The notes under the pieces: generated by a model
What the model saw: the letters and a program-made list of their open reading frames with translations, nothing else
What the model was told of the DNA's origin: nothing
Databases searched by the model: none
Source of the DNA: Pseudomonadota bacterium
GTDB lineage: Bacteria > Pseudomonadota > Gammaproteobacteria > Steroidobacterales > Steroidobacteraceae
Direction of reading: 5' to 3'
Assembly (NCBI GenBank): GCA_016704655.1
Contig: JADIZR010000011.1
Span: 115,291 to 179,290, forward strand
Length of the DNA stretch: 64,000 bases
Made by a program: the position numbers and the translations under genes
Shown here: piece by piece, positions 25,212 through 33,695 of the stretch
Layout: each line of letters starts with the position of its first letter
Numbering within the stretch: position 1 is the stretch's first letter

Positions 25212-27545
25212 TCAACTGGCGAGCTGCAGCGGCGCCGGGCGTCCGACCTGGTAGCCCTGGACGAAGTCGACACCCATGCGGCGCGCCGAATCGAGCGCGC
25301 TCAGGTCCTCGACCTGCTCGGCGATCACCTTGAAATTGAGCGATCGCGCGAGCTTGACCATGGCGGTCACCATCGCCTGGTTCACGTTGTCGGAAGCCAG
25401 GTTGCGGATGAACGAGCCGTCGATCTTCAGGTAATCGAGCGACAGGTGCTTCAGGTTCGCGAACGAACTCAGGCCGCGGCCGAAGTCGTCGAGCGCGAAC
25501 TGGCAACCCATGCCATGCAGCACGCCGATGAAGCGGCGCGCGTGCTCGATGTTGGTGATCACCGAGTTTTCGGTGACTTCGAAGCAGATGCGGTTCGGCG
25601 CGATGCCGGTGCGATCGAGGCACTCGACCACGAATTCGAGGAACGCACCGTCGCCGAGCGTCTGCCCGGACAGGTTGATGCAGAGACTGCGGTCGGACGC
25701 GAGACGGATGGCCCCGCGCGCCAGCAGCGTGAGCGAGGTCTGCACGACCCACCGGTCCACGTGCGGCATCAGCCGATAGCGTTCGGCCGCGCGCATGAAT
25801 TCGGCCGGGGCAATCGCCACCCCCTTGTCGTCCTTGAGCCGCAACAGGATTTCGAGGCCGGGACCGCCTGCCGGCGCATCCACCGAGGCATGCATGATCG
25901 GCTGCGCGTGCAGCTCGAAGCGGTCGTCCTTGAGCGCCGACTGCAGCAACTGCAGCCACAGGATCTCACCGCGCTGGCGCGCATCGGCTTCGTCGCGCGC
26001 CGAGTACACGTGGACGTGGCCGCCCTGGTTCTTCGCGACGTAGCAGGAAGAGTCCGCGGCGTGCAGCAGGTCCTCGATCGACGTGCTCTCGACCGTCATT
26101 TCGACCAGGCCCACGCTGACGCCGATGCCGAAGATCTTGTCTTTCCAGACGAAGCGGTGATCGTTGACCGCGCGCACGACGTCGTCGGCAATCTGCCGGG
26201 CCTTCTCGAGCGGGCAGCCCGCCAGCAGGATGGCGAACTCGTCGCCACCGAGACGGCCGACGGTGTCCGAATCACGGACCGCGTCCTTGATGAGCGCGGC
26301 GACCTCGCGCAGCATGCTGTCGCCCGCGACGTGGCCGCATTCGTCGTTGACGGCCTTGAAGCGGTCGAGGTCTAGGTAGCACAGCACGTGCCGCGCGCCG
26401 CCGCGCGTCGCTTCCAGCGCTTCCTCTAGCCGGCGCTCGAACTCGCGGCGGTTCACCAGCCCGGTGAGGGCGTCGTGGCTCGCCTGGTACGTCATCGCCC
26501 GCGTGAGGCCGCGCAAGTCGCTTACGTCACGCAGCGCGATGACGGCACCGTCGATGCGGCCATTGGCGTCGCGCATGGGCGACACCGTCAATTCGATCGA
26601 GCGCTCGCCGTCGCTTGCGGCCGAGACCAGCATGCCGCGGCGACCGAGGCTCACCCGCGTGCCCGTCGTCAGGCTCTGGCGGACGGGGTCGCTGGCCGCC
26701 TTGCGGTCGCCCTCTTCCACCAGCTCGATGACGTCGCCGAGCGTGCGGCCGAGGATTTCGCTGGCCGGTTTGCCCATCAGCTGTTCGCCGGCCGAGTTGA
26801 TGTAGACGATGCGGCCGTCGACGTCCGTCGTGAGCACGCTCTCGGCGAGTGAATCCAGGGCTTCCCACGCGCTGCCATGGCTGCGCGTGATGCCCGTCTC
26901 GGCGGGAGCGCGCGGAGTCATCTCGACGCCCGTCACGATCACGGCAGGGCGGCGATCCAGCATCGTGCGCGAGAAACTGAGCTCGAGGCGGTGCGGCCTG
27001 CCCGCGGCATCTGCCTGCAGTTCGACCTCGAGCCGCGCGGGCGCGGCTTCTCCCGCCGCGTGGCGGCGCAGGTATTCGGTGACGAGTTCGGCGTAGTCGG
27101 GGTGGACGAGGTCGGCCAGGCGACGGCCGAAGAGCTTGCTGGGATTCGCGACGCCCGCAAGTTCGGCGAAGCGCGCGTTTGCCAGCTGGATGCCGTCACG
27201 CTCGACCAGCATCGCTTCGGTCATCGTCTCGAGCAGCCGCCGGTAGACGGACTCCCGCTCTTCGCGCGTCGAGCTCTCGACCTGCAGTCGTTCGATCAGG
27301 CGGTCGACCCCGCCGGCGATCTCGCCAGCGCTGCCCTCGCCTGCATGGGGCGTGAGGCGCTCTGCCAGGTCGCCGCTTTCGGCCACGGCCTGCACGCGCT
27401 CGCCGAGTTCGCGCAGGCGATGGATCTCGCGCAAACGCTGCAGCAGCGCCACGGCCAGCATGACCGTTATGGCACCCAGCAGGATCAGCGCGAACATCAC
27501 GGTGTCATTCTCCGGGCTGGCCATGTCCCTGTCGGCCGCGGACAC
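25212..27545 (-). CDS. GGDEF-EAL cyclic di-GMP protein with PAS sensors
   Basis: 777 residues: one N-terminal membrane helix (VMFALILLGAITVMLAVALL), a short HAMP-like coil, two PAS domains (AMLVERDGIQLANARFAELA near 115; SVLTTDVDGRIVYINSAGEQLMG near 240), GGDEF (FYLDLDRFKAVND-like CYLDLDRFKAVNDECGH, active site RLGGDEFAIL near 430) and EAL. The EAL site reads GLEILLRLKDD near 565 (ExLLR kept), with CFEVTEN, LDDFGRGLSSFANLKHLSLDYLKIDG and AEQVED. Both catalytic sets look intact, so it may make and break cyclic di-GMP. The start is GTG 27545; ATG 27524 and 27497 are alternatives, the last with GGAG upstream. Confidence 0.93.
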   Translation of the reverse strand: MSAADRDMASPENDTVMFALILLGAITVMLAVALLQRLREIHRLRELGERVQAVAESGDLAERLTPHAGEGSAGEIAGGVDRLIERLQVESSTREERESVYRRLLETMTEAMLVERDGIQLANARFAELAGVANPSKLFGRRLADLVHPDYAELVTEYLRRHAAGEAAPARLEVELQADAAGRPHRLELSFSRTMLDRRPAVIVTGVEMTPRAPAETGITRSHGSAWEALDSLAESVLTTDVDGRIVYINSAGEQLMGKPASEILGRTLGDVIELVEEGDRKAASDPVRQSLTTGTRVSLGRRGMLVSAASDGERSIELTVSPMRDANGRIDGAVIALRDVSDLRGLTRAMTYQASHDALTGLVNRREFERRLEEALEATRGGARHVLCYLDLDRFKAVNDECGHVAGDSMLREVAALIKDAVRDSDTVGRLGGDEFAILLAGCPLEKARQIADDVVRAVNDHRFVWKDKIFGIGVSVGLVEMTVESTSIEDLLHAADSSCYVAKNQGGHVHVYSARDEADARQRGEILWLQLLQSALKDDRFELHAQPIMHASVDAPAGGPGLEILLRLKDDKGVAIAPAEFMRAAERYRLMPHVDRWVVQTSLTLLARGAIRLASDRSLCINLSGQTLGDGAFLEFVVECLDRTGIAPNRICFEVTENSVITNIEHARRFIGVLHGMGCQFALDDFGRGLSSFANLKHLSLDYLKIDGSFIRNLASDNVNQAMVTAMVKLARSLNFKVIAEQVEDLSALDSARRMGVDFVQGYQVGRPAPLQLAS

Positions 27546-27745
27546 CCGCGTTCGAGCAGGGTGTTGTCGTTGTTTTCATGCATGCCCCAGCCTTGCGCCC
27601 GCAGCATATAGGAACGGGTCGCGCGCACTCCCTGGATTCACCATAATCCGCAGGCAGTTTCGCTTGTCGCGCCGGTGCCCAGACTTTAACCTTCGCGCCG
27701 GCCACGCTGCCGTATCCCGGTTCCCACAGCCCTGGAAGCACCCGC

Positions 27746-28399
27746 ATGTTCGACGTTCAATTCGCCCGTCGCCAGATGATCGAGCAGCAGGTCCGCGCTT
27801 GGGAGGTCCTGGACCTCAAGGTGCTCGATGTCCTGAGCCAGGTGCCGCGCGAGGAATTCGTCCCGGCCGCCTATCGCGAGATCGCGTTCGCCGATACCTG
27901 GGTGCCGCTGGCGCATGGGCAGTGCATGCTGCCGCCCAAGTTGGAGGGCCGTATCCTGCAGGCGCTCGACATTCAACCGCACGAGCACGCGCTCGAGGTC
28001 GGCACCGGCAGCGGCTTCTTCGCGGCCTGCCTCGGGCAACTCGCCCGCAGCGTGCGCACCATCGACCTGTTCCCGGATTTTGTCGCCGGCGCCCAGGCGA
28101 CGTATGTACGCACCGGCATCCACAACGTCGTCGCCGCGACAGCCGACGCAATGCAGTTCGCCGAACGCGACGCGTACGACGTCATCGCCCTGACCGGCTC
28201 GCTGCCGGTCTACGATGCGCGATTCGAGCGTGCCCTCAGGGTGGGCGGCAGGTTGTTCGCCTGTGTCGGCGACGGGCCGATGCTCGAGGCGGTGCGGGTG
28301 ACTCGCACGGGGCCATCGGACTGGTCGCGCGAAAGCCTGTTCGAGACGGGGATGCCCGCCCTGCTGCACGCGCCGGAGCCGCCCAGGTTCATTTTTTGA
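27746..28399 (+). CDS. Protein-L-isoaspartate O-methyltransferase family protein
   Basis: 217 residues. N-terminal helix FDVQFARRQMIEQQVRAWEV, then VPREEFVPAAYREIAFADTWVPL, then SAM-binding motif I ALEVGTGSGFFAACLGQLA. This is the Pcm-like group commonly placed before tolC in gammaproteobacteria. It lacks the full GTGYQAA signature of true repair enzymes, so the substrate may differ. Divergent from the GGDEF-EAL gene; tolC starts 99 bases after the stop. Confidence 0.9.
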   Translation: MFDVQFARRQMIEQQVRAWEVLDLKVLDVLSQVPREEFVPAAYREIAFADTWVPLAHGQCMLPPKLEGRILQALDIQPHEHALEVGTGSGFFAACLGQLARSVRTIDLFPDFVAGAQATYVRTGIHNVVAATADAMQFAERDAYDVIALTGSLPVYDARFERALRVGGRLFACVGDGPMLEAVRVTRTGPSDWSRESLFETGMPALLHAPEPPRFIF

Positions 28400-28445
28400 T
28401 CGCGCGGGCCGGGGGGCTAGCCAATTGGCCCACAGGTGATATAGT

Positions 28446-28460
28446 CTAGTACAACACTAG
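28446..28460. promoter_or_regulatory. Candidate operator upstream of tolC
   Basis: Inverted repeat CTAGT (28446-28450), five bases, ACTAG (28456-28460), next to TATAGT (28440-28445), which could be a -10 box. It is 40 bases before the TolC start. TetR or MarR-type regulators bind sites of this shape; no such regulator gene is nearby, so this is a suggestion only. Confidence 0.35.
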
Positions 28461-28498
28461 TTGACCAATTGCGCGGCCTCGGCTGCCACGGTGTACTC

Positions 28499-29956
28499 AT
28501 GACGACGAAATCCCTTTTTCTCGCCTGCAGCGTCGCTGCTGCCCTGCTGGGCACGGCCCCGGTCCGCGCCGAGAACCTGATCGAGGTCTACCTGGACGCG
28601 GTCCGCAGCGACCCGTTGGTGCGCGAAGCGGAGGCCCGGCGCTCCGCCGCGCTCGAGGTCAAACCGCAGGCCCGTGCCCTGCTGCTGCCGCAGGTCAACC
28701 TCGGCGGCCAGGTTTACACGGCCAATTCCGATGGTGAATCGACCTTTCCGCAGGTGAGCCAGACCACGGGCAACATCGTCACGGTCGGTAACAAGAGTTC
28801 GACCGACGTCAGCCAGTATTGGGACTACCGTGCCGAACTGACCCAGACCGTCTTCCGTTGGGACCAGTGGCAGGAACTGAAGCGCGCTGATTCGCAGGTG
28901 GCGGTGGCTGAGGCGACGTATCGTGCGGCGCAACAGGACCTGCTCGTGCGCGTCGCGCAGGTCTATTTCAACGTTCTGGCCGCCGAGGACACGCTCGGCG
29001 CCGCGCAGGCGACGCTCGAGGCGTTCAGCCGGCAGCTCGAGCAGGCCGAGAAGCGTTTCGAGGTCGGCCTGATCGCCGTCACCGACGTGCAGGAATCGCG
29101 CGCCGCGCACGACAGCGCGACGGCGGGCGTCATTGCCGCCAAGCGCACGCTCGCGACCGCGCAGGAAGCACTGCGCGAACTCACCGACAAGGACTACCAG
29201 GCGCTGGTGAAGCCGGCAGAACAGATGCCGCTCAACAAGCCGGACCCGGCCAACGAGCAGGAGTGGGTCGACCTTGCGCTCGCCAACAACCTCAACGTGG
29301 TGGCCGCGCGCCTGAATTCGGAAGTGGCGAGCGCCAACGCCAAGATCGCGCAGAGCGGCCACCTGCCGACGGTCGATCTCTTCGCGCAGTACAACGAGAG
29401 CAATCGCGACGCGACGCAGACCAACCAGTCGTTCGACCCGTCGGGCAACCTCGGCGCGGGCGACACTGTGGGCGGCTCGGCCGACTCGAGCCAGACCAGC
29501 GACGTGATCGGACTGCGCCTGAACATCCCGATCTTCAGCGGCGGCGGGACGCAATCGCGCGTGCGCGAGCAGGTGCACCTGCACCGTGCGGCCCGCGAGA
29601 AACTCGAGGGCACCATGCGTTCGGCCGAGCGCGAGACCCGTGATGCCTACCTCGGCGTGCTGGCCGAGAAGGCGCGCGTGCAGGCGCTGAGCCAGGCCGT
29701 GAAGTCGAGCCAGACCGCGCTCGAGGCGACGGAAGCCGGCTTCGAGGTCGGCACGCGCACGACGGTCGACGTGCTCGATGCGCGTCGCCGCCTGTTCGAA
29801 GCCCAGCGCGATTACGCCCGCAGCCGTTACGACTACCTGATCAACATCGTGCGACTGGAATCGGCCGCCGGTGGCCTGCAGCAGGACGACCTCGACGCGA
29901 TCAACGGCTTCCTGACGCAGCCGACGACGCTGCCGGTCGTCAGGCCGAAGTCCTGA
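28499..29956 (+). CDS. tolC: TolC family outer membrane efflux protein
   Basis: 485 residues from ATG 28499 with a signal peptide (FLACSVAAALLGTAPVRA). Two TolC/OEP repeats: ENLIEVYLDAVRSDPLVREAEARRSAA, then helices and strands to RWDQWQELKRADSQVAVAEATYRA; the second ends TTVDVLDARRRLFEAQRDYARSRYDY. The protein trimerises into an outer-membrane channel and periplasmic tunnel for drug efflux and type I secretion. Overlaps the end of waaA by 17 bases (tail to tail). ATG 28469 in the same frame is less likely because it buries the signal. Confidence 0.95.
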   Translation: MTTKSLFLACSVAAALLGTAPVRAENLIEVYLDAVRSDPLVREAEARRSAALEVKPQARALLLPQVNLGGQVYTANSDGESTFPQVSQTTGNIVTVGNKSSTDVSQYWDYRAELTQTVFRWDQWQELKRADSQVAVAEATYRAAQQDLLVRVAQVYFNVLAAEDTLGAAQATLEAFSRQLEQAEKRFEVGLIAVTDVQESRAAHDSATAGVIAAKRTLATAQEALRELTDKDYQALVKPAEQMPLNKPDPANEQEWVDLALANNLNVVAARLNSEVASANAKIAQSGHLPTVDLFAQYNESNRDATQTNQSFDPSGNLGAGDTVGGSADSSQTSDVIGLRLNIPIFSGGGTQSRVREQVHLHRAAREKLEGTMRSAERETRDAYLGVLAEKARVQALSQAVKSSQTALEATEAGFEVGTRTTVDVLDARRRLFEAQRDYARSRYDYLINIVRLESAAGGLQQDDLDAINGFLTQPTTLPVVRPKS

Positions 29957-31211
29957 GCAGCGGCTCGATCATGGCGACCAGGCGGTCGACCGCGCCACGG
30001 TTGGCCGCCACGGCCTCGCGCCCGATGGCACCCGTTGCCCGCGCCCGCTCCGGATCGCCGATCCACTCGATCAGGCGATAGCCCAGCTCCTCCTGGCTGC
30101 GCACGATGCGCAGTGCGCCGGCGTGCTCGAACATGTCGGCGATGTCCTGCGAATTGTGAGTGTGCGGACCGGAAAGCATCGGCAGGCCGAGCACGGCAGG
30201 CTCGAGCAGGCTGTGCCCGCCGATCGGAACGAGACTGCCCGCGACGAACGCGATGTCCGCCGCCGCGTAGAACATCTGCAGCTCGCCGAGCGTATCGATC
30301 AGGAACACCGCGTCGCCCGGTGCCGGCACGGCGCCCGCACTGCGCTGCGCATGCGGCACGCCGCGCTTACGCAGCAGCGCACGCACCGCGTCGAAGCGTT
30401 GCGGGTGACGCGGCACCAGCAACAGCAGCGCATCGGAATGGCGGGCACGCACGGCTGCATGCGCCGCCAGAGCGGCATCTTCTTCACCCTCGTGCGTGCT
30501 GCCGGCGATCCAGACTGGCCGCTCCCCTCCCCATTGCTGGCGCAAGGCACGGCCGGCATCGACCGTGTCGGCGGGGATCGCAAGGTCGTACTTGATGTTG
30601 CCGGTCACCTGCACGCGGCCCGGCGCGGCTCCGATGGCACGAAACCGGTCGGCGTCGGCCGGCGTCTGCGCGCCGATCAGGATGCCGTGCGAAAGCGTGT
30701 CGCGGAACAGCGTGGCCATGCGCCGGTAGCGATCGACGGACCGCGTCGAAACACGCGCGCTGCCGAGCAGCAGCGGAATCCGCCGCTGTCCGAGCTGGTG
30801 GTACAGGGTGGGCCAGATCTCGGTCTCGAGGATGACCACCACCTGCGGTGAAATCCGGTCCAGGAAACGGCCAACGGACCCCGGCAGGTCGTACGGCAGG
30901 TAGCAGATCTGCACGCCTTCCTTGAACAGCGACCGCGCCCGCTGCGCACCGGTCGGCGTGACCGTGGTGAGCACGATCGGCAGCGTCGGATACCGGCGTT
31001 GCAGTTCGCTGACGAGTCCGGCCGCCGCCTGCACCTCGCCCACCGACACGGCATGAATCCAGACGGATCCCGCTCGCACCGCACGCTGCACAAAACCGAG
31101 CCGTTGCCTCAGACGACCGCGGTACTCCGGGTTGAACAGCGCTTTCCACGCTTCGTGAGCAATCACCAGGGGTGCGACGAGATAGATCAGCAGGACGTAC
31201 AGCAGTCGCAT
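29940..31211 (-). CDS. waaA: 3-deoxy-D-manno-octulosonic acid (Kdo) transferase
   Basis: 423 residues with an N-terminal membrane anchor (LLYVLLIYLVAPLVIAHEA). Family marks: GSVWIHAVSVGEVQAA near 50, ILETEIWPTLYHQL near 130 and GSLVPIGGHSLLEPAVLGLP with the CMP-Kdo site near 335. It adds Kdo to lipid A precursor on the cytoplasmic face of the inner membrane, an essential LPS step. KdkA, which modifies the product, lies directly upstream in the same direction. In species with KdkA, WaaA usually adds one Kdo, so this may be monofunctional; that is inference. Confidence 0.95.
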   Translation of the reverse strand: MRLLYVLLIYLVAPLVIAHEAWKALFNPEYRGRLRQRLGFVQRAVRAGSVWIHAVSVGEVQAAAGLVSELQRRYPTLPIVLTTVTPTGAQRARSLFKEGVQICYLPYDLPGSVGRFLDRISPQVVVILETEIWPTLYHQLGQRRIPLLLGSARVSTRSVDRYRRMATLFRDTLSHGILIGAQTPADADRFRAIGAAPGRVQVTGNIKYDLAIPADTVDAGRALRQQWGGERPVWIAGSTHEGEEDAALAAHAAVRARHSDALLLLVPRHPQRFDAVRALLRKRGVPHAQRSAGAVPAPGDAVFLIDTLGELQMFYAAADIAFVAGSLVPIGGHSLLEPAVLGLPMLSGPHTHNSQDIADMFEHAGALRIVRSQEELGYRLIEWIGDPERARATGAIGREAVAANRGAVDRLVAMIEPLLRTSA

Positions 31212-31220
31212 GGCGTGTGT

Positions 31221-31958
31221 TCAGCCTGCCCTGGCGCCGGCCAGCAGCGCCTGCCAGTTCGCATCGGTAAAACGCCCGGCCGGCAGGTCCGTGGTGACCT
31301 TCCGCAACGAGCGCTGCAACCGCGCGAGCACCGCTCGTTCCCACGCGCCGCGCGCACGGATCCGGCCGCGATCAAAGTCGAGTACGTAGATGTCGTTGCT
31401 CGCGCCGACGAGCAGGTTGTGCGCGTTCAGGTCCGCGTGCTGCACGCCGCGCGCGTGGAGTGAACCTACGCACTGACCGATCGCATGCCACGTCTCGTTC
31501 GGCAAGGATGCCTGCTGCAGCGCCTGGGTGAGCGTACGGCGCACCGGCAATTCTGCGGTGATCAGGTCGGCACGGTAGCAGAGCCCGGCACGCCGATACC
31601 TCGCCGCCACGGGCGTGGGCACCGGCAATCCCCATGCACGCAGTTGACGCAGCAGGCGCCACTCCCTGAACGAGCGCGTGCGGTCGGCGCCGGTCCAGAC
31701 GTAGAGGTCGTCCGAGACACGGGCCATGAGTCCGCCGCGACGATAGTGGCGCAGGACCCAGCGCTGGTCCGGGCTCGCACGCACGAAGGCAACAGTGCCG
31801 CGGCCGCCGCGAGTCGTCTCGAGCGCGCCTTGCGCCTGCCAGTGCGCTGGATCGAACACCGCAGTGTCCGGATGGTGGAGACAGGAGGCATCGTATAGCA
31901 TCGCGCCGCCCGCCCCGCGCGCGAGCGCCTCCTCCCCGGCGGCGGCTGCTTCGTTCAT
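31221..31958 (-). CDS. kdkA: Kdo kinase
   Basis: 245 residues with a kinase-like fold: GRGTVAFVRASPDQRWVLRHYRRGG (nucleotide region), RSFREWRLLRQLRAWGLPVP, and the catalytic loop HADLNAHNLLVG with VLDFDRGRIR near 190-215. It phosphorylates the 4-position of Kdo in the LPS inner core. It is nine bases upstream of waaA, so the pair is one operon. Divergent from the GT9 gene. Confidence 0.93.
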   Translation of the reverse strand: MNEAAAAGEEALARGAGGAMLYDASCLHHPDTAVFDPAHWQAQGALETTRGGRGTVAFVRASPDQRWVLRHYRRGGLMARVSDDLYVWTGADRTRSFREWRLLRQLRAWGLPVPTPVAARYRRAGLCYRADLITAELPVRRTLTQALQQASLPNETWHAIGQCVGSLHARGVQHADLNAHNLLVGASNDIYVLDFDRGRIRARGAWERAVLARLQRSLRKVTTDLPAGRFTDANWQALLAGARAG

Positions 31959-32011
31959 CGGTGCGGATTGTTCACGATCCCGGCGCCGCTGCCTACCGTT
32001 TCCAACCGCAG

Positions 32012-33094
32012 ATGAAGCAGCCCCTCTTCACCACACCGCCATCGTCCATCTGCATCCTGCGCCTGTCGGCGCTGGGCGACGTGTGCCACGTGCTGCCAGT
32101 CGTCCGCACGCTGCAAGACACCTGGCCGTCGACGCGGCTCACGTGGATCCTGGGCAAGCTCGAGCACAAGCTGCTCGGCCACATCCCCGGGATCGAGTTC
32201 ATCGTGTTCGACAAGAACGCCGGCGGCCAGGGCTACCGCGACCTGCGCTCGCAGCTGCGCGGCCGGCGTTTCGACGCATTGCTGCACATGCAACTCGCCC
32301 TGCGCGCAAGCATCGCGTCGATGCTGGTGCCGGCCCGGCACCGGCTCGGGTTTGATCGTGCCCGGGCACGCGAAGGCCAATGGCTCTTCACCAACGCCAA
32401 GATCGAGGCACGGTCGCGCGAGCACGTGCTCGACAGCCTGTTCGGATTCGCCGAGCGGCTCGGTGTCAACGCGCGTTCGATGCGCTGGGACATCCCGCTG
32501 CCCGATTCCGCGCTGGCCTACGCAAACGAGGCGATCCCGGATCCGGCGAGGCCCACGCTCGTGCTCAGTCCGTGCTCGAGCCATGAACTGCGCAACTGGA
32601 GCGGCGCTCGCTACGCGGCGCTCGCCGATCACGCGGTGCAGCGCCACGGCATGGACGTGCTGCTGTGTGGCGGCCGCAGCCCGCTCGAAATCGACTACGG
32701 CGCGCGGATCGAGGAGGAAATGCGTCAGCCGTGCCGCAACCTGATCGGCCGCGACACGCTGCTCGAGTTCCTGGCGACGCTGCAGCGGGCCACGGTGCTG
32801 GTGTCACCCGATTCGGGACCGGCGCACATGGCCACGACCGTGGGTACACCGGTGATCGGGCTTTATGCCGCCACCAATCCGGAACGCAGCGGCCCCTATT
32901 ACAGCCGCCGCTGGTGCGTGGATCGCTACGATCGCGCCGCGACACGGTTCCTGAACCGGTCGGCCGGGAACCTGCCGTGGACCGAGAAAATCGAATTGCC
33001 GGGCGTGATGGACCTGGTGGAAGTCGACGACGCGATCGAAATGCTCGACAACCTGATGCTGGCGGGCGCGCCCCGCACCCCGACAGGCGCCTGA
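32012..33094 (+). CDS. Glycosyltransferase family 9 (heptosyltransferase-like)
   Basis: 360 residues from ATG 32012 (MKQPLFTTPPSSICILRLSALGDVCH). The frame opens at GTG 31961, but that start would abut the divergent kdkA. GT9 features: ILRLSALGDVCHVLPVVRTLQ, GFDRARAREGQW and VSPDSGPAHMATTVGTPVIGLYAATNPERSGPY, the ADP-heptose-type nucleotide site. It adds a heptose or related sugar to the LPS core in the cytoplasm. Which linkage it makes cannot be told. A short hairpin (33102-33115) follows. Confidence 0.92.
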   Translation: MKQPLFTTPPSSICILRLSALGDVCHVLPVVRTLQDTWPSTRLTWILGKLEHKLLGHIPGIEFIVFDKNAGGQGYRDLRSQLRGRRFDALLHMQLALRASIASMLVPARHRLGFDRARAREGQWLFTNAKIEARSREHVLDSLFGFAERLGVNARSMRWDIPLPDSALAYANEAIPDPARPTLVLSPCSSHELRNWSGARYAALADHAVQRHGMDVLLCGGRSPLEIDYGARIEEEMRQPCRNLIGRDTLLEFLATLQRATVLVSPDSGPAHMATTVGTPVIGLYAATNPERSGPYYSRRWCVDRYDRAATRFLNRSAGNLPWTEKIELPGVMDLVEVDDAIEMLDNLMLAGAPRTPTGA

Positions 33095-33101
33095 CACCTC
33101 G

Positions 33102-33115
33102 CCCGCTGCAGCGGG
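33102..33115 (+). other. Short GC hairpin after the GT9 gene
   Basis: CCCGC (33102-33106), TGCA loop, GCGGG (33111-33115). Too short, and without a T run, to be called a terminator with confidence; listed because it immediately follows the gene end. Confidence 0.3.
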
Positions 33116-33210
33116 AGCTCGCGCGTAGCGCGGGTGCGGGTGGCTGCGCGATAATGCGCTCCCGAACCGGGCCGACCCGTTTCTCACTTCGACGCAAAGG
33201 CAGCAGCACC

Positions 33211-33411
33211 GTGACGGCCGAACGCAGCGACAAGCTCATCCAGCCGAATGCCCAGCAACAGTACGAGGTGACCGTGGCGGACCTGCCGCTCGCCTGCCCG
33301 ATGCCCAGCATGCACCTGTGGAACTCGCATCCGCGCGTGTTCCTGCAGATCGAGAAGACCGGCTTCGCGAAGTGCCCCTATTGCAGTGCGGAGTACACGT
33401 TGAGGAAGTAG
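33211..33411 (+). CDS. Zinc-finger CHCC domain protein
   Basis: 66 residues from GTG 33211. The protein reads DLPLACPMPSMHLWNSHPRVFLQIEKTG and KCPYCSAEYTL. Cys in LACPMP, His in NSHPRV and CPYC form the CHCC zinc site of the zf-CHCC family, related to the NDUFS6 subunit of complex I. In proteobacteria it is often near LPS or amino-acid genes; its function is not known. A longer start at ATG 33154 is possible but its added residues look non-coding. Confidence 0.9.
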   Translation: MTAERSDKLIQPNAQQQYEVTVADLPLACPMPSMHLWNSHPRVFLQIEKTGFAKCPYCSAEYTLRK

Positions 33412-33448
33412 AGGAAGGGCAGGAAGGACAGGAAGGGGTTAGTCGGAA
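33409..33448 (+). repeat. Purine-rich intergenic repeat
   Basis: Starting in the stop codon of the zinc-finger gene is a G/A-rich run (GTAGAGGAAGGGCAGGAAGG..., then GGACAGGAAGGGG) leading into GGGGTTAGTCGGAA (33435-33448). The last 14 bases recur exactly at 38818-38831. A pyrimidine-rich relative in the opposite orientation lies after CheX (38391-38446). Likely a low-complexity intergenic family of unknown role. The rest of the gap to 33695 shows no gene. Confidence 0.5.
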
Positions 33449-33695
33449 CGCCCCTCGCCTCCCCCGCTATCGGCATTGCGGCGAGAACCAGACACGCTCG
33501 CGCCGATACCCGACATAACATCACCCGATTTCTCGGTCGACCTGCTTGCCCGCACCACCGGGAGCTGGATGGTACCGTTCCATCTCCCGATCTGTGACGT
33601 GGCACAAGGTTGGGGAATGCACCTTATCTACACTCCTGTAGGCGAAAGCCATTGCGCGCGGCGCAGCGGCCCGACGTCCTGACAGGAGGGTTCCC

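Noticed and set aside
24319..25959. 546-codon version of the MOSC gene
   Set aside because: The upstream half is Arg/Gly-rich and overlaps the GGDEF-EAL gene; the MOSC family begins at the GTG at 25125.
31961..32011. GTG start of the GT9 gene
   Set aside because: It would begin two bases from the divergent kdkA start, leaving no promoter; ATG 32012 gives a normal GT9 N-terminus.
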